A DNA stretch of 64,000 nucleotides, from positions 62,001 through 126,000 of the forward strand of contig CAJTTZ010000004.1 of assembly GCA_910579505.1 (NCBI GenBank), read 5' to 3'. Each line of letters begins with the position of its first letter. Position 1 is the stretch's first letter. Source of the DNA: an uncultured Lachnospiraceae bacterium. Lineage in GTDB: Bacteria; Bacillota; Clostridia; Lachnospirales; Lachnospiraceae. This document shows positions 43,787 to 50,715 of this stretch, piece by piece. A program made the translations under genes and the position numbers. The notes under the pieces are model-generated. The model saw only the letters and a program-made list of their open reading frames with translations. It was not told where the DNA came from and made no database searches.

Positions 43787-43990
43787 TTATTTCTCCCGCT
43801 CACATTTATTCACAATGACAATCTGCGGTTCTTTCTTCTTCATCAGAGCCGCCACCCGCTCAATCCTCTTTTCCCTCGGCGCATCCACACCGATCCGCAT
43901 ACGTCCGGGGGCGTTGCTGCCTTTGAAAACAATTTTTACATCATCCCCGATCTTTAGCTCCGTGCCTGTAGTAACCGTCAATTCCAACAT
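43787..43990 (-). CDS. CsrA-like RNA-binding regulator, divergent
   Basis: 67 residues. The order MLELT..TG..LKIGDDVKIVF..., then RMRIGVDAPREKRIERV aligns along its length with CsrA, a homodimeric protein that binds GGA motifs in mRNA leaders. Leu4, Gly-Asp-Asp (15-17), the RIGV-AP strand and Arg45 (equivalent to Arg44 of Escherichia coli CsrA) are kept. Arg6 of the usual LTRK start is replaced by Val6, and one residue is inserted before the RIG strand. So RNA binding is likely but may differ in specificity. GGGAGG lies upstream of the ATG. It is the first gene of the glycan cluster and lies next to the inverted-repeat switch. Confidence 0.78.
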   Translation of the reverse strand: MLELTVTTGTELKIGDDVKIVFKGSNAPGRMRIGVDAPREKRIERVAALMKKKEPQIVIVNKCEREK

Positions 43991-44065
43991 AATATTGGCT
44001 TCCTCCCTAATTATGCATATAATAAAATAATCCCTGTATTATTTAGATAAAACTTAGACATACTA

Positions 44066-44090
44066 TTCGCAGAATTAATTATTCTGCGAA
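44066..44090 (+). repeat. left inverted repeat (25 bp)
   Basis: 9-bp arm TTCGCAGAA, 7-bp core TTAATTA, 9-bp arm TTCTGCGAA. Each repeat is nearly palindromic; only the core is asymmetric, as in tyrosine-recombinase crossover sites. It is 76 bp from the csrA-like start codon. Confidence 0.9.
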
Positions 44091-44100
44091 TAACGTCAGA

Positions 44101-44131
44101 GGGAATGCCGCGTTTTCCGGGCATTCCCTTT
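44101..44131. repeat. hairpin between recombinase and left repeat
   Basis: GGGAATGCC and GGCATTCCC pair across about 10-12 nt and are followed on the plus strand by only TTTG. It could act as a partial barrier to leftward transcription from the recombinase gene. It is not a clear terminator. Confidence 0.45.
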
Positions 44132-44186
44132 GTAAATCCACATAAATTCGGAAAAGCTGCCTGAAAAACCGCCTGACCCCCCGGGA

Positions 44187-45338
44187 CTAATCCGTACCAT
44201 TACCACAAAACTGACCATATACAGAATCGAGAACCGCCAATTGTCTGCGCTTCGCATCCATCGTAGGATGGACATACTTATTCAACGTAATTTGTATATT
44301 CGCGTGTCCTAGTATCTCGCTCAGACTTTTGATATCCATATCATGATCAATGCAATTAGTCGCAAACGTATGCCGAAGTGCATGAAAATTGTATTCCTTG
44401 ACAGCGATGGCATTTAGATATCTTTTAAAATGATTCTGATAAGTTCTTGGTTCTAACGGCTCCTTACCGCCAACCACATATTCCCCGTCACGTCTGATCT
44501 GATTCAATATCTGCATAGTGCCCGTCGAAATCGGAATTTCCCTGATAGAAAAAGCACTTTTGGGTTCCGTTATGATAAGCGCCGTTCGGCTTCTGTCACT
44601 GTCTATAGCCACTCGCTGTACGGTTCTGCGCACATGTATGAGCATTTGTTCAAAGTCAATATCATCCCATTTCAGGGAACAGATTTCTCCCAACCGCAGC
44701 CCCGTGAAAATGCAGAGAAGAATGCCCGCCTTTGACGCATTCATTTCCTGATGCAGATAGCGAATCAGTAACGCCTGTTCTGTATGGTTTATGATTTCTA
44801 TTTTCTTTCTGTTATATTGGATCAATTTGTTGTTTAACTTTATTTTGGGCTGATTATAATAGTCGGCCGCGTATTTTAATATCTGATTGATGACTGCGAT
44901 TATACTGTGTTTTAAGTTTTGCGAATATTGGACTTCACTGTCTGTCCTGAATATTTTTTCATTGACGAGAGCATACGAAATATCACGGATCAATACGCTG
45001 CCAGTCTGGTCTTTGATATGTTTCTCATATATGCCCCGATACTTTATATAGGTAGAATACTTTCTCGTTTCCCTGACCGCCGCAAGCCACATTACAGATA
45101 CGAAGGTAAAATCATCCGGCATTTCTAAATATGCCCGATTTATTTCTGGAACGGTCTCTTTTTCCACAACAGACTGGCTTTCCTGCTCTGTAATAGCATT
45201 CATCTTCTCTCTTACTTCTCTGCAGGTTTTCCCATAAACAGATCTGTATTTGTAAGAATTATTTCCCTGCACAACCTTATAGCGTCCTTCCCATCGACCG
45301 TCTGCACGCTTCCGAATATTCCTTCCGTATTTTGGCAT
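44187..45338 (-). CDS. tyrosine recombinase carried inside the inverted-repeat segment
   Basis: 383 residues. All active-site residues are present: Arg215 in FTGLRLGE, Lys260, His319 and Arg322 in HALRH, His345 in LGHAN and nucleophile Tyr355. The N-terminal 60 residues form a basic AP2-like DNA-binding part (KRADGRWEGRY) and a SAM-like core-binding domain follows. Such integrases usually sit on larger elements with cargo; here nothing else lies between the repeats. The frame is open to 45374, but the ATG at 45338 has AGGAG 7 nt upstream. It probably catalyses inversion between the flanking repeats. Confidence 0.92.
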   Translation of the reverse strand: MPKYGRNIRKRADGRWEGRYKVVQGNNSYKYRSVYGKTCREVREKMNAITEQESQSVVEKETVPEINRAYLEMPDDFTFVSVMWLAAVRETRKYSTYIKYRGIYEKHIKDQTGSVLIRDISYALVNEKIFRTDSEVQYSQNLKHSIIAVINQILKYAADYYNQPKIKLNNKLIQYNRKKIEIINHTEQALLIRYLHQEMNASKAGILLCIFTGLRLGEICSLKWDDIDFEQMLIHVRRTVQRVAIDSDRSRTALIITEPKSAFSIREIPISTGTMQILNQIRRDGEYVVGGKEPLEPRTYQNHFKRYLNAIAVKEYNFHALRHTFATNCIDHDMDIKSLSEILGHANIQITLNKYVHPTMDAKRRQLAVLDSVYGQFCGNGTD

Positions 45339-45448
45339 TTTTCTTCTCCTTTCTTTGACCACGGTTTTGACCATATTAAATTTTAAAATATCTTAAGGGA
45401 AATTTCTAATATTCGAAAATTTGATTGTCAGTATTCGCAATAGAAAGT

Positions 45449-45477
45449 TTGACAGCAAGAACTGTATAAAGTATAAT
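45449..45477 (+). promoter_or_regulatory. perfect consensus promoter inside the invertible segment, facing away from the cluster
   Basis: TTGACA (45449-45454), a 17-nt spacer and TATAAT (45472-45477): full sigma-A consensus. No gene lies downstream on this strand; transcripts run into the right repeat and then antisense to the glycosidase gene. If the segment is inverted the start point would fall near 44154, about 164 nt before the csrA-like ATG, reading toward it. Confidence 0.8.
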
Positions 45478-45541
45478 GAAAAATAAGGTTTGCGCCGATA
45501 TTTTTAGAAAATATATGGTTATAGATATACCCTGTACAATC

Positions 45542-45578
45542 AAAAATTTCGCAGAATAATTAATTCTGCGAAATTTTT
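45542..45578. terminator. right repeat extended into a bidirectional hairpin terminator
   Basis: The right repeat is flanked by AAAAAT on the left and ATTTTT on the right, giving a 16-bp stem with a 5-nt loop and U-rich ends on both strands. It could end the glycosidase transcript (minus) and block the rightward promoter (plus). The left repeat has no such flanks. Confidence 0.5.
45548..45572 (-). repeat. right inverted repeat (25 bp)
   Basis: Exact reverse complement of the left repeat at 44066-44090: arms TTCGCAGAA and TTCTGCGAA around core TAATTAA (read on the plus strand). Confidence 0.9.
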
Positions 45579-45601
45579 AATTAACCACTTTTGTTTTCAT
45601 C

Positions 45602-47032
45602 CTACAGTTTGTCTTTACACTTCACCCGGTAAATCCGATCCAGAGACTCGTCGATCCGTTCCTCTGAAATGGTCCCGTCCTGCACTGCGGCGAGCACCGC
45701 ATTGTAGGCTTTTTCAAAATCCTCCGGCATAAGCAGCATATCCGCGCCTGCTTCCAGCGCCATCACAGCCGCTTCCTCCGGCGGATAGTACTCTGTAATT
45801 GCCGCCATATCCAGGGCGTCCGTTATAACCACGCCTTCAAATCCGAGTTCCCCCCGCAAAACATCTGTAATCACTTTCTTTGACAGGGAGCTTGGAATAT
45901 TCTCCTCGTCCAGCGCGGGCGCTGCTGCGTGACTGACCATCACGAAATCTGCCCCTGCCTCTATGCCGGCGCTAAAGGGTACAAAATCCGAATTGCGCAT
46001 TTCGTCTATCGACTTAGCAATCTCTACCCTTCCGTCGTGGGTATCTTCCGTGGTGCTGCCCAGACCGGGAAAATGTTTCAGGCAGGCGCTCACGCCCGTA
46101 CCCTCAATCCCGCTTACCGCATTAGCGACCATCTCACCTACCGCCTGGGGATCGGATCCGAAGGAACGGTTTCCAAGCGCACTTCCCTCTCCTGCGACAT
46201 CCGCAACCGGCGCAAAATCCACATTAAATCCTATCTCTTTCAGATAAGATCCTATCGTCGCGCCCGCCTCTGCAGCCTTGGAAGCGTCTCCCCCCGCACC
46301 GATCGTCGCCATATCATCTACTTTTGTCACCTCGACCTTGCTGTTTGCAACCCTGCTGACTTCGCCGCCCTCCTCGTCCACTGCGAGAAAAACCGGGTAA
46401 CTGCTCTTAGACGCCGTGCTTGCGAGCATAGTCGAAATTTGGTCCTTATCCTGAATGTTATCGCCAAAGTATATCAGACCGCCTACTGCATACCGGTTTA
46501 AAGCTTCCTGCGTGCCCTCTCCCGCCTGCGTCGCTGTCCTGACACCCGTTATCGCCTCCGGCGTTACCATAAAGAGCCCTGCCACCTTGGTTTCAATAGG
46601 CATCTCTGAATAATAGGACTCCGCCAGGCCTCCCAAAAGATCTTCCTCCTCTTCCGGCTCTTCTTCGACCGGCTCCGGCGTATCAATAACCATTTCCTCC
46701 TCCGGCGGCTCTTCCTCCGCCGCTTCCTTCTCGGCCCTCGCCAGCTCAGCCTCCTGCCGCTTCTGCTGGACAATTGAAAATACTTTCCTTCCGATTACAA
46801 ATCCGCCCCCGGCGATACCCAGAACCATAAATAAAATCACCAGATAGACAATGATCTGATTGCGGACTCTACGTCTGTGCCTGTATGCACGGCGATCCTC
46901 CTCATCCTCTTCCTCATCGTCGTCTTCCTCGATATCATCCTCTTCGTCGTCTATATCATCCTCAAGATCGGTCTCTTCCTCATCCAGTTCCTCGTCCGAG
47001 TATCCCTTTCTCCTCTTATGCAGCTTTCCCAT
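45602..47032 (-). CDS. membrane-anchored glycoside hydrolase family 3 enzyme, NagZ-like beta-N-acetylhexosaminidase
   Basis: 476 residues. Residues 12-46 are a long run of Asp and Glu, 59-81 a single membrane helix, 95-130 a Glu/Pro-rich stalk, then the GH3 domain. KHFPGLGS (319-326) with THDG (331-334) is the NagZ loop holding the general acid/base His-Asp, and VVITDALDM has the nucleophile Asp405. It should remove GlcNAc from muropeptides or glycans outside the membrane (type II orientation, acidic tail inside). The ATG lacks its own ribosome site. An upstream ATG at 47047 with AAAGGA opens a 9-codon frame that ends across this start, so translation may be coupled. Confidence 0.87.
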   Translation of the reverse strand: MGKLHKRRKGYSDEELDEEETDLEDDIDDEEDDIEEDDDEEEDEEDRRAYRHRRRVRNQIIVYLVILFMVLGIAGGGFVIGRKVFSIVQQKRQEAELARAEKEAAEEEPPEEEMVIDTPEPVEEEPEEEEDLLGGLAESYYSEMPIETKVAGLFMVTPEAITGVRTATQAGEGTQEALNRYAVGGLIYFGDNIQDKDQISTMLASTASKSSYPVFLAVDEEGGEVSRVANSKVEVTKVDDMATIGAGGDASKAAEAGATIGSYLKEIGFNVDFAPVADVAGEGSALGNRSFGSDPQAVGEMVANAVSGIEGTGVSACLKHFPGLGSTTEDTHDGRVEIAKSIDEMRNSDFVPFSAGIEAGADFVMVSHAAAPALDEENIPSSLSKKVITDVLRGELGFEGVVITDALDMAAITEYYPPEEAAVMALEAGADMLLMPEDFEKAYNAVLAAVQDGTISEERIDESLDRIYRVKCKDKL

Positions 47033-47193
47033 AGATTATAACCATGTCCTTTCTAAATCCTTTATCCTGACGGTATCTGTATAGCAAGCTCTAAAAAATC
47101 CCCATCATACAAGATGTAGTATGCATAAGTATACTATAACCTATTTTTAGTGGAAAAGCCACCCCGATTTTATTAAGATTCGTATAAGAACGC

Positions 47194-47265
47194 AAAAAAG
47201 GGACAATGCGAAACGGGTATTCATTCTCTAAGGAATCAATACCCGTCTCTAAAACTCACTGTCCA
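47194..47265 (-). terminator. terminator of the GGA-rich RNA
   Basis: On the minus strand GGACAGTG pairs with CATTGTCC, enclosing a second strong hairpin (ACGGGTATT at 47213-47221 with AATACCCGT at 47238-47246), and six T follow at 47199-47194. Confidence 0.75.
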
Positions 47266-47573
47266 ATGGCCTTTACCTCCGTCTTTTCCCTCACGTCCTC
47301 TTTCCATCTCTTCTCTCGTATCCTAGATACTGTGGCGTCTGTTCCCTCTCTCCCTTCGGACTTCTTCTCTTTTCTGCCATCCGTTCTCTTCGCTTCTTCT
47401 ATGGGAGCTTTCCCGGGACTCTTCTCTGATTCGCCATCCCTATCATGTACTCGATTCCGCTCGTCTTTTTAGTGGCCTCCTATTAACTTGTAGTTCCCTG
47501 ATGTGTTACTTTAAGTTTTTGGTGGACCGTACCTCTCTTTCTTTTATTTTATCTATGTGAAGTGTTTCTTTAT
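47194..47573 (-). ncRNA. candidate GGA-rich small RNA, about 380 nt (possible CsrB-like sponge)
   Basis: A strong promoter and a strong terminator bound a stretch with no convincing protein on either strand. The minus-strand RNA is purine-rich and has 14 GGA trinucleotides between 47262 and 47497 (plus-strand TCC at 47262, 47278, 47287, 47296, 47303, 47321, 47343, 47351, 47380, 47411, 47437, 47456, 47478 and 47495), roughly four times chance. Several are AGGGA, AGGAU or CGGAUG. CsrB/CsrC RNAs of proteobacteria have this size and motif density. It does not match RNase P, tmRNA, SRP or 6S RNA as I know them. Its partner could be the CsrA-like protein encoded at 43787. Short frames inside (about 20-30 codons) cannot be excluded. 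Confidence 0.55.
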
Positions 47574-47579
47574 GAGTTT

Positions 47580-47607
47580 ATTATATCACCTGAATATGAT
47601 TTGTCAA
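47580..47607 (-). promoter_or_regulatory. promoter of the GGA-rich RNA
   Basis: On the minus strand TTGACA (47607-47602), a 16-nt spacer and a perfect TATAAT (47585-47580), so transcription starts near 47573. Confidence 0.75.
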
Positions 47608-47754
47608 CACATTTTTTGAAATTTTTATAAAAATTTTTACTTTCCTCTATTTCGTTTATTGTTTTCTCATTTTAATATATATTTATCTAAATTGACAGTT
47701 AATTTAGCGCGAAAAATCGGATGCCGGGATGCCTGTCTGATACCAATTGCCCGC

Positions 47755-47784
47755 TTGCGCCGCGCCAAGGTACAGTGATACAAT
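47755..47784 (+). promoter_or_regulatory. likely promoter of the LUD-domain gene
   Basis: TTGCGC at 47755-47760, an 18-nt spacer and TACAAT at 47779-47784. The stretch 47608-47754 between the divergent promoters is AT-rich and shows nothing else I recognise. Confidence 0.4.
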
Positions 47785-47831
47785 AAATAAAAAGCTTCAC
47801 CAATCAACTTAATGTTATGGAGGAAATACAT

Positions 47832-48467
47832 ATGTCACCGAAAAAAACAGCGCTATCCAGACAGGCAGAAAGTATCATTAAAAATCTGGAAAAGAGGAAT
47901 ATGAAAGGCTATTATTTTGAGTCATCGGCAGCCTGCGTCGAGGCAATTCTCTCAGAAATGCCCTCAGGAGCAATTATCGGCTGGGGCGGCAGCGAAACTA
48001 TAAAGGAGTGCGGTCTGATGGACGCTATTCATGGCGGCTCCTATGAGCTGTTGGACCGCAGCGCTGCAAAAACGCCGGAAGAATCCCGCCAGATCTATGG
48101 CAGAACCGTTCTTGCCGACTATTATCTTATGAGCGCCAATGCAATCACCCTGGACGGTGAACTGATCAATATCGACGGCAACGGCAACCGCGTCGCCTGT
48201 CTGATTCAGGGACCTTCCAACGTCATCATTGTCGCCGGCATGAATAAAATTGTTCCCGACGTGGAAAGCGGCGTGGCAAGAATCAGAAATACAGCCTGTC
48301 CCGCCAACGCCATCCGTCTGGAGCGGAATCTCCCCTGCGCTGCTACAGGCGTCTGTCACGACTGCCTTTCCCCTGAGTGCTTCTGCTGTCAGGTCGTTGT
48401 GACGAGACGGAGTATGCATCCCGGCAGGATCAAAATTTATCTGGTGGGTGAGGAACTGGGATACTAA
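47832..48467 (+). CDS. LUD-domain protein (lactate utilisation/LutC-like)
   Basis: 211 residues. IIGWGGSETIKECGL, MSANAITLDGELINIDGNGNRVA and VIIVAGMNKIV are typical of the LUD (DUF162) domain shared with LutB/LutC. It has a cysteine-rich C-terminus, CHDCLSPECFCC, which may bind metal or an iron-sulfur cluster and is not part of LutC. LutA and LutB are not next to it, so a role in lactate oxidation is only a possibility. The ATG at 47832 has GGAGG 8 nt upstream; the frame opens at 47817. Confidence 0.82.
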   Translation: MSPKKTALSRQAESIIKNLEKRNMKGYYFESSAACVEAILSEMPSGAIIGWGGSETIKECGLMDAIHGGSYELLDRSAAKTPEESRQIYGRTVLADYYLMSANAITLDGELINIDGNGNRVACLIQGPSNVIIVAGMNKIVPDVESGVARIRNTACPANAIRLERNLPCAATGVCHDCLSPECFCCQVVVTRRSMHPGRIKIYLVGEELGY

Positions 48468-48509
48468 AATGGCACCTGTTTCTCCCGCTTTCTGAATCTG
48501 TTTACATTC

Positions 48510-48560
48510 CCCATAAGCAGATTCGAGATGCTTCGCATCTCTTCCGACTCTGCTTAGGTG
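48510..48560. repeat. nested inverted repeat downstream of the LUD gene
   Basis: TAAGCAGA and TCTGCTTA enclose GAGATGC-TTC-GCATCTC, forming a branched hairpin between the LUD gene and the shared terminator. No function assigned. Confidence 0.5.
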
Positions 48561-48565
48561 CGCAA

Positions 48566-48605
48566 AAGAAGACCGCCGCTTTCGAAGCTTCGGTCTTCTT
48601 CTTTT
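48566..48605. terminator. bidirectional terminator between convergent LUD and hydrogenase-sensor genes
   Basis: AAGAAGACCG (48566-48575) pairs with CGGTCTTCTT (48591-48600); CTTTTTC follows on the plus strand and TTTTG on the minus strand. Confidence 0.8.
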
Positions 48606-48621
48606 TCCATATATAACTGAA

Positions 48622-50574
48622 TTAACTGTTCAGCTCTGCAAGTTTATCTTTGAGGTCGCTTGAGATTGTGCTCACCATGTCGGCCGACGCCGCAATCTCC
48701 TCCGTGGAAGCGGCCAGATTCGTCACACGCAGATTCACACCGTCAATGACACTGATTAATTTCTTCGCATCCGTCAGAAGTTCCGAGATCGCTGTCTGTA
48801 TCTGCTCCTTATTCGCATCCGAGTCGCTCGCCGTATCCTTGGAAGAGTCGGCAAGTTTCTTGATATTCTCGGCGATGATAGCGAAGCCTCTGCCGGACTC
48901 CCCGGCCCTTGCCGCCTCGATGCTCGCATTCAGCGCAAGGAGATTTGTCTCCTCTGCAACGTTCGTGATTTCTTCATTGTTTTCTTCCAGTTTGACAAGC
49001 AGGCTCTGGATCTTTCCGAGCGCTTCATTCAGCTGGTCGCAGAAGTTTACCACATCGCTCATGGAAGCCGAAATACCTGTGCTCTCCTCGGCATTGCTGT
49101 TATTGCCCTCGGACATTTCGCTGATGGAGATATCCAGACTGTCAAAATCCACCTGCACTTCTGCGATCAGTCCCGCAATCTTTTCATTCTTCGCCTGAAG
49201 TTCCGCGTTCTTCTGCTCCACTTCGGAAGCCATCGTCCTTGCAATCTCGCCTTCCTTCTCCACTTCGCCCTTTACAAACTGGATGCAGTTGTAGATATTG
49301 TTGCAGTCATTATGGATTGCCGTAGCCATCTTCTTACAGGTATCGTAACCACAGGCAGAGCAGTTGATACTGCGCTCTGCATCCGTACGCTTGTCCATAG
49401 ATACGTAAATATTCTCAAGCTCCGCTGCGCTGGGCTTTCTGGCCGTCACCATCGAAGATTTATCGGTATAGCGTCTGATAAAGTCATTGATGTCCAATGC
49501 CGCAAACTGCTTGTTGAGTCTGGCCAGCCTCTGTTTCGGGGTCAGGCTCCTGCTGAAAGCATGCCTCTTGTCGTTTTTCTTGCTGGCTTCCCTGATTTTC
49601 TGCAGTTCATAGAGCGTGTCGTCAGACCTTGTCTTTTCCTCCTCCACGCCCGGCCCATAAATACATCCCTTGGCGCAGTTGAGCGCGTCTACCATGAACG
49701 GCAGTTCCTTATTACCCAAAACCCGCTTCTTATAATCAGACAAGAACTTATATGCATGTTCCTCGCCCTCAATCTGTCTGATAAAAATATCTTCGCCGCA
49801 GAACCAGTACACATTCTCCTTTAAACCGCCGGGCATGGGATAAATGGAACCCAGTCCGTACTCGATCTCATCTGTCACCGCCGGACCTGAAATATTGTGC
49901 TCCCTCACATACTTCATCAGATGGTCAAAAGTCACGTTATAGGAAACATAGCCTCCACAGTTCGGATCGTCAATCTCATTCTTCTTCGCAATACAGGGGC
50001 TGATAAAGGCAAGCTTATCTGCCACCTTCATGTACTTTTTCACGTAAATCGCGCCGCACATCATCGGGGAATGCACCGGCATCAGATTAGGGAGAAGCTC
50101 CGGCAGGTACTTTTCTATGTACCCCACTACCGCGGGGCAGGGCTGTGAAACACCGCCCGTAAAATTGTGCTCCGTTATGTACTTGACATATCCCCAAGTC
50201 GTGATATCCGCGCCAAAGCTGATACTGATAATACGGTTTACGCCAAGCTTTTTAAGTCCCCCTAAGACTGTGGCGTACTCCCTCGGATAGTTTGCAAGAA
50301 AAGCGGGGGCAAGCAGAAGCGAAATCCTCTCCCCCTTCTTTAAGTCCTCAAAAAACCTCTCCGTGTCGTCGTTGTAGCTTCTCGCATTGTGCGCGCAGGC
50401 ATCGAAACAGGCGCCGCAGCTGATGCACTGGCTGCCATCTACAATAATCTTATTTTTTCCCTTCTCCTCCACCGCACGGTTTGCCGTCAACACGGGACAG
50501 GCAGAAATGCACTTATTGCATCCTACGCAGTTGTCATTGGTGTATACCAATGACTCAAATGATTGATTTGCCAT
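48622..50574 (-). CDS. [FeFe]-hydrogenase-like sensor fused to a chemoreceptor signalling domain
   Basis: 650 residues without membrane segments. Two ferredoxin-type [4Fe-4S] motifs (Cys16/19/22/26 and Cys50/53/56/60) precede a hydrogenase large-subunit domain with H-cluster-like cysteines Cys146 (SQPCP), Cys194 (SPCIAKK) and Cys300/Cys304 (NCAKGC). A further Fe-S motif, SINCSACGYDTC, begins at 403. From about 440 to the end is a methyl-accepting chemotaxis signalling domain with the tip ETNLLALNASIEAARAGESGRGFAII. It should sense hydrogen or redox state and signal to CheA/CheW. The H-cluster motifs differ from catalytic hydrogenases, as in the sensory groups. Monocistronic. Confidence 0.87.
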   Translation of the reverse strand: MANQSFESLVYTNDNCVGCNKCISACPVLTANRAVEEKGKNKIIVDGSQCISCGACFDACAHNARSYNDDTERFFEDLKKGERISLLLAPAFLANYPREYATVLGGLKKLGVNRIISISFGADITTWGYVKYITEHNFTGGVSQPCPAVVGYIEKYLPELLPNLMPVHSPMMCGAIYVKKYMKVADKLAFISPCIAKKNEIDDPNCGGYVSYNVTFDHLMKYVREHNISGPAVTDEIEYGLGSIYPMPGGLKENVYWFCGEDIFIRQIEGEEHAYKFLSDYKKRVLGNKELPFMVDALNCAKGCIYGPGVEEEKTRSDDTLYELQKIREASKKNDKRHAFSRSLTPKQRLARLNKQFAALDINDFIRRYTDKSSMVTARKPSAAELENIYVSMDKRTDAERSINCSACGYDTCKKMATAIHNDCNNIYNCIQFVKGEVEKEGEIARTMASEVEQKNAELQAKNEKIAGLIAEVQVDFDSLDISISEMSEGNNSNAEESTGISASMSDVVNFCDQLNEALGKIQSLLVKLEENNEEITNVAEETNLLALNASIEAARAGESGRGFAIIAENIKKLADSSKDTASDSDANKEQIQTAISELLTDAKKLISVIDGVNLRVTNLAASTEEIAASADMVSTISSDLKDKLAELNS

Positions 50575-50640
50575 TGTATCCTCCCGAAAATCACCTTGTT
50601 TTTATGCTATTTGTACAATATATCAGTTATATTAACATAA

Positions 50641-50674
50641 AAAGGACAAAAAATAAACAATTTTTTTGTCCTTT
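50641..50674 (-). terminator. probable terminator after the aspartokinase gene
   Basis: A 13-bp perfect inverted repeat, AAAGGACAAAAAA and TTTTTTGTCCTTT, followed on the minus strand by further T. It is AT-rich, so the stem is only moderately stable. Confidence 0.45.
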
Positions 50675-50715
50675 CAAGATACTTTTTAAGATATACCCCG
50701 TATTGTTGAAAACTC

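Larger units (their letters stand above)
44066..45572. mobile_element. putative invertible DNA switch with its own tyrosine recombinase
   Basis: A 1507-bp segment bounded by exact 25-bp inverted repeats that enclose one recombinase gene and a perfect consensus promoter near the right end. The promoter faces right, away from the csrA-like gene and the glycan cluster; recombination between the repeats would turn it toward them. The segment has the layout of the Hin switch but the recombinase is of the tyrosine family. Whether it flips has to be tested. Confidence 0.75.

Noticed and set aside
44066..45572. Calling the recombinase segment a simple insertion sequence or integrated element
   Set aside because: No target duplication or cargo was seen, and the ends are exact inverted repeats with an asymmetric core rather than direct attachment repeats. 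Inversion explains the layout better, although a tiny element is not fully excluded.
46860..47084. Serine-rich plus-strand frame opposite the acidic N-terminus of the glycosidase
   Set aside because: It is the complement of GAA/GAT repeats that code the Asp/Glu run, with no independent signal.
47206..47472. 88-codon plus-strand open frame in the GGA-rich region
   Set aside because: Ser/Phe/Pro-rich translation of the complement of a purine-rich RNA, no ribosome site, and it runs against the promoter and terminator that define the minus-strand transcript.
47194..47573. RNase P, tmRNA, SRP or 6S RNA
   Set aside because: The conserved landmarks of each (for example the GAGGAAAGUCC box of RNase P or the tRNA-like ends of tmRNA) are missing.
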